Part shown: positions 48,003 to 57,065 of the stretch, piece after piece
Numbering within the stretch: the first letter of the stretch is position 1
Layout: the number at the start of each line of letters is the position of its first letter
DNA from: Halobacterium hubeiense
GTDB lineage: Archaea > Halobacteriota > Halobacteria > Halobacteriales > Halobacteriaceae
Assembly: GCF_001488575.1 (NCBI RefSeq)
Contig: NZ_LN831302.1
Span: forward strand, 930,001-994,000
Length of the DNA: 64,000 nt
Reading direction: 5' to 3'
Made by a program: the position numbers and the translations under genes
Notes under the pieces: generated by a model
What the model was told of the DNA's origin: nothing
What the model saw: the letters and a program-made list of their open reading frames with translations, nothing else
Databases searched by the model: none

Positions 48003-48613
48003 CCCGCCCACTCGATGCGGAAGACTTCGACGTCCAGCGCTTCGCGCTCGCTGGTGTGGAACTCGAACTGCCGTTCGACGTCGAACTCGGCGGCGAACGC
48101 GTGCGTGACTTCGCCGCCCTCGTCGGCGGCGAACGACTCCACGAACGACTTGCTGCCGGCGTTGTGCACGGAGTAGGAGACGCCCGCGACTTCGGCGGTC
48201 GCGGCGAGGAACGCGCGGTCGGCGTGCTCGCTGCCGCGCTGCGCGCCGAACGGCGGATTCATCACGACCGTATCTACCTCCGCCAGCGGCGGCCGCGTCG
48301 CGTCCCCGAGCAGCCAATCGACGCCGACCGGTGGTTCGACGCGCGGTTCGTTCTCGCGGGCGACAGCGAGCGCGGCCGGGTCGCGCTCGACCGCGAGGAC
48401 GCGCTCGGGCTCGCGGGTGGCGGCGCCGAGCGCGAGCATCCCGGTGCCGGTGCCGAGGTCCGCGACGGTGCGGCCGGCGATGTCGCCGTGGAGGTCCGCG
48501 AGGTGGAGGAGGTGGGCGGCGAGGGCCGCGGGCGTCGGGTACTGTTCGAGCGCGGCGCTCGGGTCGCGGAACCCTTCGACCGCCGAGAGGCGCCGTTCGA
48601 GCGCGCGCTTCAT
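47993..48613 (-). CDS. METTL5-like class I methyltransferase
   Basis: A 206-residue SAM-dependent methyltransferase of the COG2263 group. SAM loop DLGTGTGMLALGA (52-64), acidic VERDP, and catalytic motif NPPFG (119-123) typical of N6-adenine methylation. The QYPTPAALAAHLLHLA N-terminus is characteristic. The eukaryotic counterpart METTL5 modifies 18S rRNA A1832, so an rRNA adenine is a reasonable but untested target. It overlaps the rhomboid 3' end by 10 bases, tail to tail. Confidence 0.88.
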   Translation of the reverse strand: MKRALERRLSAVEGFRDPSAALEQYPTPAALAAHLLHLADLHGDIAGRTVADLGTGTGMLALGAATREPERVLAVERDPAALAVARENEPRVEPPVGVDWLLGDATRPPLAEVDTVVMNPPFGAQRGSEHADRAFLAATAEVAGVSYSVHNAGSKSFVESFAADEGGEVTHAFAAEFDVERQFEFHTSEREALDVEVFRIEWAGYS

Positions 48614-48667
48614 GCCCGGGCCGAGGGCTCCGGGGGCGAAGAAAGCTCCGTCACGAAAGAGAGAACG

Positions 48668-49054
48668 TCAGTTCAGCGAGAGGCCGTCGACATCGACGAC
48701 GAGACCGTCGCGGCGCGCGCGCTCGGCGACCGCGGAGAGCGCGGGGCGGACCTTCTCGGGGGCGGCGGCCTCCCGGACGTCGACGGTGAGGCGGTTCGCG
48801 CCGAGGAACGCGGCGTTCTCGACGAGCTCGCGGAGGCGGTCGGCCTCGCGCTGGGTGGCAAGCGAGCAGTCCTCGTCGAAGGCGGCGTCGGCGGCGACCT
48901 CGGCGGGGACGTAGCCCTCGTCGGCGAGGTCGTCGGCGAGCGCGCGGAGGTCCTCGCGGGACGCGTCTGCGATGGTGTCCGCGTCGACGGTGACGGGAGT
49001 GGAGTCGGTGGGGCGACAGCCCTCGGTGGGGCTGGTTCGGCGTGACGTGCTCAT
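48668..49054 (-). CDS. Unrecognised soluble protein (128 aa)
   Basis: A 128-residue acidic helical protein with VDADTIADASREDLRALADDLADEGYVPAEVAADAAF. ATG 49054 is chosen because ATGTATGTGTGAG and an A+T-rich TTTTTGTATTT stretch (complement of 49077-49087) lie about 25 bases upstream. No family recognised. Confidence 0.68.
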   Translation of the reverse strand: MSTSRRTSPTEGCRPTDSTPVTVDADTIADASREDLRALADDLADEGYVPAEVAADAAFDEDCSLATQREADRLRELVENAAFLGANRLTVDVREAAAPEKVRPALSAVAERARRDGLVVDVDGLSLN

Positions 49055-49166
49055 CTTGCTCACACATACATGGGGGAAATACAAAAAGCTTTGCTAATGT
49101 CCAGTAGTAATTTCTCGGCTGGGGGCGACCCCGTCGTTATTTGCTGAGACGGCCCGATGTGGGCCC

Positions 49167-51386
49167 ATGGCCGCCGGGACGACCGCGACGGGCGGGTCGA
49201 TACGCGTCCTCCACGTGGACGACGACGCGTTCGGCGACCTCGCCAGCACGTACCTCGAACGCGTCAACGCGCGCCTCGACGTCACGACGGTGACCAGCAC
49301 GACGGACGCGCTCGACCGCCTCGCCGCGCGGGACTACGACTGCGTGGTCTCCGACTACGACATGCCCGAGCAGAACGGCATCGAGTTCCTCGAAGCCGTC
49401 CGCGAAGACAATCCCGACCTCCCGTTCGTCCTCTTCACCGGGAAGGGCAGCGAGGAGGTCGCCAGCGACGCGATTTCCGCCGGCGTCACCGACTACCTCC
49501 AGAAGGAGACCGGCACCGAGCAGTACGCGGTGCTCGCGAACCGCGTGGAGAACGCCGTCGAGAAACGCCGCTCGGAGCGCGCCCTCGACGAGCGGAACCG
49601 CCGCCTCGAAACACTCATCAGCAACCTCCCCGGGATGGTGTACCGGTGTCGGAACGAACCCGACTGGCCGATGGAGTACGTTGGCGGCGAGTGCGAGCAG
49701 CTCACGGGCTACGCGGCGGCCACGCTCGAAGCCGGCGACGTGGTCTGGGGCGAGGAAATCATCCACCCCGACGACCGCGAGGCGACGTGGGACGCGGTGC
49801 AGGACGCCCTCGACGCGGGCGAGCACTTCGAGGTCACGTACCGCATCCGGACGCGGTGTGGCAACCGCAAGCACGTCTGGGAGCGCGGCCGCGGCATCTA
49901 CGACGCCGACGGCGACCTGCGGGGCATCGAGGGGTTCATCACGGACATCACCCAGCAGCGCGAGCGCCAGCACCGCCTCGAACGCAACACCGAGCGCCTC
50001 GAAGCCCTCTTCGAGAACTCCCCGGACATGGTGAACATCCACGACGCCGACGGCGTCATCGTCGACGCTAACGAGCGCATCTGCGAGGAACTCGGCTACG
50101 CGCACGACGAACTCGTCGGGAAGACCGTCTGGGACGTGGACGCGACGACCGACCGCGACTCGGTACTCCAGATGGAGTCCGCGATGGAGCGCGGCGACGT
50201 CCGCCGCTTCGAGGCCGAGTTCGAGCGCGCGGACGGCTCGACGTTCCCGGTCGAAGTCCACCTCGCGAAGCTGGCGGTCGCCGGCGAGCACCAGTTCCTC
50301 GCCATCAGCCGCGACGTCAGCGAGCGCGAGGCCCGCGAGGCCGAGCTCCGCCGGCTGAAACGCCAGTACGAGACCGTCTTCGAGAACGCGCAGGACGGCC
50401 TGTTCCTGCTGGAGGTCGTCGAGGACGGCGACGACGCCGAGTTCGTCTACCGCCAGCTCAACCCCGCCCACGAGGCGATGAGCGGGCTCTCCGCGGAAGA
50501 CATAATCGGGAAGACCGGCCGGGAGGCCTTCGACGGCGGCCTCGGCGAGCAGACCACGTCGTACCACCGCGAGTGCTACGAGCGCCGCGAGCCCGTCCAG
50601 TTCGAGGAGGTCTTCGAGTTCCCCGCCGGCGACATCGTCGTCTCCGGCACCGTCTCGCCGGTCGTCGTCGACGGCGAGGTCACGCACCTCGTCGGCGTCA
50701 CCCGGGACGTCACGGAGTTCAAGGAGCGCGAGCGCGCGCTCCGCCGCGAGCGCGACCGCTTAGAGGAGTTCGCGGACATCCTCAGCCACGACCTCCGTAA
50801 CCCCCTGAACGTCGCGGAGGGGAACCTCGAACTCGTCCGCGAGCGCCGCGACAGCGACCGCCTCCAGACGGTCGCGGACGCCCACGATCGGATGCGCACG
50901 CTCATCGACGACGTCCTCGCGCTCGCGCGGCACGGCCGGACCGCGACCGACCTCGACGACGTGCGGCTGGACGCCGCCGCCGAACGCGCGTGGGCGACCG
51001 TGGAGACGGAGACGGCGACGCTCGTCGCGGACTCGGGGCTGACGGTGCGCGCCGACGAAGGCCGCCTCGCCCAGCTACTGGAGAACCTCTTCCGGAACTC
51101 GGTCGAACACGCCGCCGAGAACCCGCCGGAGGACTGCGTGACGGTCCGCGTCGGCGACCTCGCGGACGGGTCGGGGTTCTACGTCGAGGACGACGGCCGC
51201 GGCATCCCGGACGGCGACCGCGAGCGCGTCTTCGAGTACGCCTACTCGACGACCGACGACGGCACCGGGCTCGGCCTCAGCATCGTCGCGGAACTCGTCG
51301 ACGCCCACGGCTGGAGCGTCGAAGTGACCGACGGCGAGGCGGGCGGCACGCGATTCGATATTACGGGCGTCGAAACCGCAGAATAG
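49167..51386 (+). CDS. Soluble response-receiver/PAS histidine kinase
   Basis: A 739-residue hybrid kinase without membrane helices. Order: receiver domain (about 11-130; phosphoacceptor Asp63 in VSDYDMP, Lys in LQKET), three PAS domains (about 145-265, 270-385, 390-510), phosphoacceptor His541 in LSHDLRNPLN, and HATPase with FRNSVEHA, DDGRGIPDGD and GTGLGLSI. This build is common in haloarchaea, where such kinases sense redox, light or oxygen through PAS. Start ATG 49167, with TTATTT at 49137-49142 as the probable TATA box. Partner regulator unknown. Confidence 0.9.
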   Translation: MAAGTTATGGSIRVLHVDDDAFGDLASTYLERVNARLDVTTVTSTTDALDRLAARDYDCVVSDYDMPEQNGIEFLEAVREDNPDLPFVLFTGKGSEEVASDAISAGVTDYLQKETGTEQYAVLANRVENAVEKRRSERALDERNRRLETLISNLPGMVYRCRNEPDWPMEYVGGECEQLTGYAAATLEAGDVVWGEEIIHPDDREATWDAVQDALDAGEHFEVTYRIRTRCGNRKHVWERGRGIYDADGDLRGIEGFITDITQQRERQHRLERNTERLEALFENSPDMVNIHDADGVIVDANERICEELGYAHDELVGKTVWDVDATTDRDSVLQMESAMERGDVRRFEAEFERADGSTFPVEVHLAKLAVAGEHQFLAISRDVSEREAREAELRRLKRQYETVFENAQDGLFLLEVVEDGDDAEFVYRQLNPAHEAMSGLSAEDIIGKTGREAFDGGLGEQTTSYHRECYERREPVQFEEVFEFPAGDIVVSGTVSPVVVDGEVTHLVGVTRDVTEFKERERALRRERDRLEEFADILSHDLRNPLNVAEGNLELVRERRDSDRLQTVADAHDRMRTLIDDVLALARHGRTATDLDDVRLDAAAERAWATVETETATLVADSGLTVRADEGRLAQLLENLFRNSVEHAAENPPEDCVTVRVGDLADGSGFYVEDDGRGIPDGDRERVFEYAYSTTDDGTGLGLSIVAELVDAHGWSVEVTDGEAGGTRFDITGVETAE

Positions 51387-51388
51387 CG

Positions 51389-52426
51389 CTACCAGGTGCC
51401 GTGGAACGTGTCGAACGAGAGCTCGTCGAGGGGCTTGTTGCCCACCGCAATCTCGTACTCGCCGGGGGTCAGCATCGGCTTGTGGAACTGCGGGCCGTCG
51501 TCGGTCGTTATGCGCGGACAGCCCGTGTTCACGAACGCGTCCATGTCGAAGTTCCGGAGGCGGTCCGGCGTCACCTCGTCCATCGTGATGAGGTAGGCGT
51601 TGTCGTTGTTCTCCACGATCTCGTTGGCCTGGTCCCAGCGCCCCTGCCCGATTTTCGTGCAGAAGATGACGCCCCACTTCTCGGCGTCCATCGCCTTGTG
51701 GACGGTGGCGTAGCGCTGCTTGAGGAACTTCTCGGTGTCCGCGACTGAGACGGAGTTGTTCACGGGGTCGGCGATGACGACCTTCTTCTCGGGGTGCTCC
51801 ATCGCGAGCCCGAGCGGGTGGAACTTCCCGCCGCCGACGTACAGCACCTGGTCGGCGTCGATGTCCGCGCTCGCGTAGTTACAGCCCAGCACCTGCCCCT
51901 CGTGAGTGAGGCGGTCGTCGCCTTTCCGCGTGTGGACCTCGAAGCCGCGCTCGGTCAGCCACTCTTTCATCTCCGGGAAGAGGTTCATGTGCTGGGCGGT
52001 CGTGACGAGCCCGACGTCCCCGACCTCCAGCTTCTCGAGGGACTGCTCCATGATGGGCTCGACGTCGACGTTCGAGAACAGCGGCACGTAGATGATCTTC
52101 TCGGACTCCTTCATCGGGGAGTGCCCGAAGTGGACGAAGACGTCCGTCCGCCGCATCATGTACGTGTCGAGGTCGCAGGCGCCGTAACACGGCTGCCCCG
52201 AAATCAGCACGCGCGTGTCGTCGGGGAGGAGCTTCCGGAGGTCGTCGGCGACCCCGGGTGCGCTGCGCTTCAGTCCCTCGGGGAACTGCAGGCCGACCTT
52301 CTCCGCGTCGCGCTCCTCGACCGCCTCCACGATGCGGTCGAGTTCGTAGTCCCACGTCCGGTCGTGTTTCAGGGAGAGTCCGGTGTTCCGGAGGTCTCCC
52401 GCCGAACGCGTCTCTTCGTGACTCAT
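51389..52426 (-). CDS. dph2: 2-(3-amino-3-carboxypropyl)histidine synthase (diphthamide)
   Basis: First step of diphthamide formation on aEF2: radical SAM-like transfer of an aminocarboxypropyl group by a [4Fe-4S] enzyme. The 345-residue protein has the Dph2 pattern GLQFPEGLKRSAPGVAD and three cluster ligands: Cys in CYGACD (Cys84), in LGCNYAS, and in NTGCPRI. ATG 52426 gives the family N-terminus; the longer ATG 52447 is less likely. The stop is two bases beyond the kinase stop. Confidence 0.94.
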   Translation of the reverse strand: MSHEETRSAGDLRNTGLSLKHDRTWDYELDRIVEAVEERDAEKVGLQFPEGLKRSAPGVADDLRKLLPDDTRVLISGQPCYGACDLDTYMMRRTDVFVHFGHSPMKESEKIIYVPLFSNVDVEPIMEQSLEKLEVGDVGLVTTAQHMNLFPEMKEWLTERGFEVHTRKGDDRLTHEGQVLGCNYASADIDADQVLYVGGGKFHPLGLAMEHPEKKVVIADPVNNSVSVADTEKFLKQRYATVHKAMDAEKWGVIFCTKIGQGRWDQANEIVENNDNAYLITMDEVTPDRLRNFDMDAFVNTGCPRITTDDGPQFHKPMLTPGEYEIAVGNKPLDELSFDTFHGTW

Positions 52427-52557
52427 TACAGCGGCGTACGGAGTCACGCCGTTTAACGTCGGCGTTTCCCCCCGCTACCGCCACGACACCAGACGGAGCG
52501 AGACGCCCGAAAATCCTTGTTGTGGACTCTCATGGAGGAGTGTTGATGCCATCACTG

Positions 52558-52563
52558 TTTTAT
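52558..52563 (+). promoter_or_regulatory. TATA box for the PotABCD-like operon
   Basis: TTTTAT lies 25 bases before the ATG at 52588, implying a leaderless transcript. An in-frame ATG at 52546 overlaps this element and is unlikely to be the true start. Confidence 0.55.
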
Positions 52564-52587
52564 GTCGCACTTCGTTTGAGCCCGGGT

Positions 52588-53712
52588 ATGTCAGGCAACG
52601 GCCTGGACAACACGGGCGAGAATCGAGACACTAGACACAGCTCTGCGAGCCGCCGAGCGTTCCTCGGTGCGGCCGGGACCGCCGGTGCGAGCGCGCTCGC
52701 GGGCTGCACAGGGATGCTCGGCGATAGCGGCGGACCGCAGACGCTCCGCGTTACAGTCTGGAGCGGCAACTACGTCGAGCGCTTCGAGGAAGCCATCCGT
52801 CCCATCTTCGAGTCCCGGTTCGACGCCGAGCTCGAGTTGGTCTCCGGGTGGAACTCGCTGCTCGCGAAGATCAAGTCAGCGCCCGCCGACGACCCGCCGT
52901 TCGACGTGACGGTCGCATGCGAACCCATCTACTACAACGGCCGGTCGCAGGACCTCTTCGAGGAGCTCCGGTACGAGGACCACATCCCGAACATCGACAA
53001 CGTCATTCAGCACTACAAGGACATCCGTCCGTACTCCCACGGCGCCCCCGTCGACGGCGCGCCGCTGAGCATCCTCTACAACACGGACCTCGAGGAGCCC
53101 GTGGAGACCTGGAGTGACTTCACCAGCTTCGTCGTCCAGCAATCTAACGGCGTCGGCGTCGACTCCGGGTTCTGGATCTATCCGCTGCTGGCCGCCGGCG
53201 TCGGCACGGACGCCGCACCCGGCGCACAGGAACTCTACGAAGAACAGCACCACGACGCGCTCATGGACACCATCGAAGCGTGGCCCATCGAGGGGTGGGC
53301 GTCCTCCGGGACGGACGTCTGGCAGCAGTTCCAGAACGGCATCGTCGACGCCGCACAGTGGTACTTCGACCAGGTCTACTACGACATGGAGGACCACCCG
53401 AACGTCGAGTTCGCGATGCCCGAGCAGAACGCCGGCTGGATGAACAACTGGGCGGTCGTCCGCGGCACGGACAAGCGCCAGCTCGGCGAGGAGTTCATCA
53501 ACATGCTCCTCGACCCCGAAGTTCAGAGCAAGTGGGCCGAAGACCACCCGCTGTTCTTCACCACGTCGGGGATGTCCTACCCCGACGACCTCGCGCAGTA
53601 CCTCCCGACCACCGCCGAGGAGGCCGAGCAGTGGTCGATTCCGCAGTGGGAGGAAGTCGCGCCCTACTCCGAGCAGTTCTCGAACAAGTTCAAGCAGATG
53701 AAAAACCAGTAA
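52588..53712 (+). CDS. ABC transporter substrate-binding lipoprotein (PotD-like)
   Basis: A 374-residue extracytoplasmic solute-binding protein of type II (PotD/PotF-like). Tat signal Arg22-Arg23 (ASRRAFLG) and lipobox ALAGC with Cys40. The VTVWSGNYVERFEEAIRPIFESRFDAELELV start and WIYPLLAAGVGT segment resemble spermidine/putrescine or iron-binding ESR. First gene of a four-gene operon with ATPase and two permeases; ligand not fixed by sequence, but polyamines or a related small amine are likely. Confidence 0.88.
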   Translation: MSGNGLDNTGENRDTRHSSASRRAFLGAAGTAGASALAGCTGMLGDSGGPQTLRVTVWSGNYVERFEEAIRPIFESRFDAELELVSGWNSLLAKIKSAPADDPPFDVTVACEPIYYNGRSQDLFEELRYEDHIPNIDNVIQHYKDIRPYSHGAPVDGAPLSILYNTDLEEPVETWSDFTSFVVQQSNGVGVDSGFWIYPLLAAGVGTDAAPGAQELYEEQHHDALMDTIEAWPIEGWASSGTDVWQQFQNGIVDAAQWYFDQVYYDMEDHPNVEFAMPEQNAGWMNNWAVVRGTDKRQLGEEFINMLLDPEVQSKWAEDHPLFFTTSGMSYPDDLAQYLPTTAEEAEQWSIPQWEEVAPYSEQFSNKFKQMKNQ

Positions 53713-53716
53713 GCCG

Positions 53717-54847
53717 ATGGCTTCCGTCACACTCGCCGACCTGACCAAGGAGTACGGCGACCTGACTGCCGTGGACGGCCTCGACCTCGACGTAGACGAC
53801 GGCGAGCTACTGTGCCTGCTCGGGCCGTCAGGCTGCGGGAAGTCCACGACCCTGCGGATGCTCGGCGGCCTCGAGACGCCGACCGACGGCGACGTCTACA
53901 TCGGCGACGACCGCGTCACCGACGAGCCGCCGTACGAGCGGGACACCTCGATGGTGTTCCAGTCGTGGGCGCTGTTCCCGCACAAGAGCGTCATCGAGAA
54001 CGTCGCGTTCGGCTTGAAGATGGACGGCGTCGGCGAGGCCGCACGCCGCGAGCGCGCCCGCGACGTCCTCGACGTCGTCGAGATGGGGGAGTTCGCGGAC
54101 GCCGACCCCGAGGACCTCTCCGGCGGTCAGAAGCAGCGCGTCGCGCTCGCGCGGTCGCTGGCCATCGAACCGGACGTCCTCCTGCTCGACGAGCCGCTGT
54201 CGAACCTCGACAAGCGGCTGCGCGAGCAGATGCAGCTCGAGCTCCGCAACATCCACGACGAGGTCGAGACGACGTTCGTCCACGTTACCCACGACCAGAA
54301 CGAGGCGTTCACGCTCGCGGACAGCATCGCCATCATGAACGACGGCGACGTCGAACAGGTCGGCGAGCCGCGGGAGGTCTACGACGACCCCGTGAGCCTG
54401 TTCGTCGAGGAGTTCCTCGGCGACACGAACCTCGTGGACGCGCGCGTCGAGTCCGAAATCGACGGCGGCGTCGTCGCAGCCACCGAATTCGACGAGTCCA
54501 TCGAGGTACCGACGGCGGGCGGCGACGTCGCCGCCGGCGACCCGCTGACCATCTCGTTCCGACCGGAGGAACTCGACGTCTCCCGGGCCGCCGCCGACGG
54601 CGGGCAGTCCGCCGCGGTCGCGTCCGAGGACGTGACGACCTCCCTCGAGGGTACCATCACGGACGTCCTCTACCGCGGTTCGTCGGTCCGGTTCTACGTC
54701 GAAATCGGGGAGACGAGCGTCTTCTTCGAGCAGAGCGTCGGGGACCAGTCGGACTTCGAGGTCGGCGAACCGGTCGTCGTCTCGTGGGACCCCGCGGACT
54801 TGCTCGTCTTCTCGGCGGGTGAACGCGTCGGGCGAGGTGGGTCGTGA
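53717..54847 (+). CDS. ABC transporter ATPase, PotA-like
   Basis: A 376-residue ATPase with Walker A GPSGCGKST (36-44), Q-loop MVFQSWALFPHKS, signature LSGGQKQRVALAR, Walker B LLLDEPLSNLD and H-loop VTHDQNEA. A C-terminal TOBE region (about 240-370) is typical of PotA/UgpC-type importers. It follows the lipoprotein gene by four bases and overlaps the next permease gene by one base. Confidence 0.93.
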   Translation: MASVTLADLTKEYGDLTAVDGLDLDVDDGELLCLLGPSGCGKSTTLRMLGGLETPTDGDVYIGDDRVTDEPPYERDTSMVFQSWALFPHKSVIENVAFGLKMDGVGEAARRERARDVLDVVEMGEFADADPEDLSGGQKQRVALARSLAIEPDVLLLDEPLSNLDKRLREQMQLELRNIHDEVETTFVHVTHDQNEAFTLADSIAIMNDGDVEQVGEPREVYDDPVSLFVEEFLGDTNLVDARVESEIDGGVVAATEFDESIEVPTAGGDVAAGDPLTISFRPEELDVSRAAADGGQSAAVASEDVTTSLEGTITDVLYRGSSVRFYVEIGETSVFFEQSVGDQSDFEVGEPVVVSWDPADLLVFSAGERVGRGGS

Positions 54848-55755
54848 TGGGGGCGCTGGCCGACGAGTCGATGTTCGCGTGGTTCGGCGAACGCATCAAG
54901 CGCAGGGACTCCACGTCGGTGTTCCTGCTCGCGCCGCTCGCGGCATTCGAGCTGGTGTTCTTCGTCGTGCCCTTCCTCATCCTCGTGCGGATGAGCTTCA
55001 ACGCCCAGCCGGAGACGGGGTTCTACGAGACCGGGTGGACGCTCGCCGCGTACGGCGACATCCTCGCGTCGGACCTCTACCAGCAGATGATACTGTTCTC
55101 GTTCAAGCTCGGCGTCATCGCGACGGTCGTCGCGGTGGCGCTCGCGTTGTTCTACGCGTACGCCGCCTACCGCGCGGACGGCTTGACGAAGTCGATTCTG
55201 CTGTTCTCGATTATCCTCCCGCTGCTGACGACGCTGGTCGTGAAGACGTACGCGTGGCGGCCGCTGCTCGCGCCGAACGGCGTCCTCAACGACTTGCTGC
55301 TCTCGGCGGGACTCATCGGGAGCCGAATCCAGTTCGCGCCGTCGCTGTTCGGCACCGTCGTCGGCCAAGTGTACATCGTCTTCCCGTACGCCGTCCTCGC
55401 AATCTACAGCGTGCTGTCGACGCTGGACTGGGACGTCGTCGAAGCCGCACGGGACCTCGGCGCGTCCCGGCCGCGGTCGTTCGCCGAGGTCGTCCTCCCC
55501 GAGGTACTCCCCGGGGTCGCGGTCGCGACGGTCGTCTCGTTCGCGTGGAGCGTCGGCGCGTACGCGGCGCCCTCCCAGCTCGGGACGGGCTCGCAGACGA
55601 CGTTCGCCATGGAAATCGGGAACCTCATGCTCACGAACTTCAACTGGCCGGTCGGCGCGGCGTTCGCCCTCCTGATGCTGGCCGCGATGCTCGCGTCGTC
55701 GCTCGCGGTGATTCGCCTGCTCACCGGCTCTATCGGGGGTGTCCAGGATGTCTGA
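54847..55755 (+). CDS. ABC transporter permease, PotB-like
   Basis: A 302-residue permease with six helices and the EAA loop (EAARDLGASRPRSFAEVVLPEVLPG) that contacts the ATPase. ATG 54847 lies within TGATG; GTG 54844 in the same frame, in a GTGA overlap, is an alternative. An N-terminal hydrophilic stretch (about 1-25) precedes the first helix. It overlaps the next permease by eight bases. Confidence 0.92.
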   Translation: MGALADESMFAWFGERIKRRDSTSVFLLAPLAAFELVFFVVPFLILVRMSFNAQPETGFYETGWTLAAYGDILASDLYQQMILFSFKLGVIATVVAVALALFYAYAAYRADGLTKSILLFSIILPLLTTLVVKTYAWRPLLAPNGVLNDLLLSAGLIGSRIQFAPSLFGTVVGQVYIVFPYAVLAIYSVLSTLDWDVVEAARDLGASRPRSFAEVVLPEVLPGVAVATVVSFAWSVGAYAAPSQLGTGSQTTFAMEIGNLMLTNFNWPVGAAFALLMLAAMLASSLAVIRLLTGSIGGVQDV

Positions 55756-56560
55756 GGCTGTCTCCCGCGAGCGGGTCGAGGACGTCCTGTTCCGCGCGGG
55801 CTACTGGCTCGTGCTCGCCGTGCTCATGCTCCCCATCGTCGTCGTCTTCGTGACGTCGTTCCAGCAGTCGTCGTACCTGACGTTCCCGCCGAGCGGCTTC
55901 ACGCTCGAGTGGTACGCGACGTTCCTCGGAAGTGAGGAGTGGCTGAGCGCGGTTCGGGACAGCGTCCTCATCGGCGTCGGTTCGTCCCTGCTCGCCACCG
56001 TCCTCGGCGTCACCGGGTCGCTGGCCGTCCAGCGGTCGGACTCGTGGGCGTCCCGCGTCCTCCCGCCGATCGTCCTGCTGCCGCTGCTCATCCCGCCGGT
56101 CGTACTCGGGCTCACCCTCCTCATCTACTTCAACCGCATCGGGCTCACGAACAGCTACGTCAACATCGTCGTCGCGCACGCCCTCTGGGCGACGCCGCTC
56201 GTGTTCTTCATCATGCAGTCGGTGTTCGCGCGCTTCGACTGGAATCTCCGGGACGCCGGCATGGACCTCGGCGCGCGACCCGGCCGCGTCTTCTACCACG
56301 TCACCCTGCCGAACGTCCGCAGCGGCGTCGTCATCTCGACGGTCGTGGCGTTCATCGTCAGCCTCCAGGAGTTCATCATGGCGCTGTTCCTGAAGTCCTT
56401 CGAGGTCCAGACCGTCCCCGTGCTCGCGTGGACCTCCCTCCAGTCCTCGCTCACGCCGATGGTCAGCGTCGTCTCCGCGTTCCTCGTGCTCGCGTCCATC
56501 GTCGGCGTGTTGCTCTCGGCGGCCGTGATGAACCTCGAGTGGCTGGCCGAACAGCTGTAG
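55748..56560 (+). CDS. ABC transporter permease, PotC-like
   Basis: Second permease, 270 residues and six helices, with the EAA-type loop DAGMDLGARPGRVFYHVTLPNVRSG. Last gene of the transporter operon. ATG 55748 lies eight bases inside the previous gene, and translation is probably coupled. Together with the three preceding genes it gives a complete importer. Confidence 0.92.
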   Translation: MSEAVSRERVEDVLFRAGYWLVLAVLMLPIVVVFVTSFQQSSYLTFPPSGFTLEWYATFLGSEEWLSAVRDSVLIGVGSSLLATVLGVTGSLAVQRSDSWASRVLPPIVLLPLLIPPVVLGLTLLIYFNRIGLTNSYVNIVVAHALWATPLVFFIMQSVFARFDWNLRDAGMDLGARPGRVFYHVTLPNVRSGVVISTVVAFIVSLQEFIMALFLKSFEVQTVPVLAWTSLQSSLTPMVSVVSAFLVLASIVGVLLSAAVMNLEWLAEQL

Positions 56561-56610
56561 CCGCCCCCGCTTCCGGCAGCTTCAAACCGCCCGAACCCGA
56601 ACCCCGAGAC

Positions 56611-57009
56611 ATGAGCGTCGACTCCGACTCCGCGGCCACGACCGGCACCGCGAACGCCGACGACATCGCGCGCCAGCTCGGCGAAGCCATCGAGCAGTCC
56701 CCCGAGTACCAGCGCTACGAGGAGACGAAGGCCGCCGTCGAGGAAAGCGAGGAAGTACAGGAGCGCATCAGCGAGTTCGAGGACCTCCGCCAGGAGTTCA
56801 TGCTCGCGCGTCAGACCGGCGACGCCACCCAGGAGGACGCCAAGAAGGTCGAGGACGCCCAGAAGCGCCTCCACGACCACCCGGTGATGGCCGAGCACCT
56901 CGACGCGCAGGACGAACTGGAAGCCAAGTTCGAGTTCCTCAACGACCTCATCTCGGAGCCGCTGGACGTCGACTTCGTCGGCGAGTCCGGCGCGTGCTGT
57001 CAGGACTGA
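56611..57009 (+). CDS. YlbF/YmcA-like family protein
   Basis: A 132-residue helical protein with the YlbF-family core (about 15-120; ADDIARQLGEAIEQSPEYQRYEETKAAVE, then LNDLISEPLDVDF). In Bacillus, YlbF, YmcA and YaaT form a complex with iron-sulfur clusters that modulates RNA processing. Two adjacent Cys (GACCQD) sit at the very C-terminus. In archaea the role is unknown. It follows the transporter operon by 50 bases on the same strand. Confidence 0.75.
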   Translation: MSVDSDSAATTGTANADDIARQLGEAIEQSPEYQRYEETKAAVEESEEVQERISEFEDLRQEFMLARQTGDATQEDAKKVEDAQKRLHDHPVMAEHLDAQDELEAKFEFLNDLISEPLDVDFVGESGACCQD

Positions 57010-57065
57010 CTGTTTCTGCGACCGAACCCCGAACGCTTAGGGGGCGACGCGAGTGACTCGCCAGT

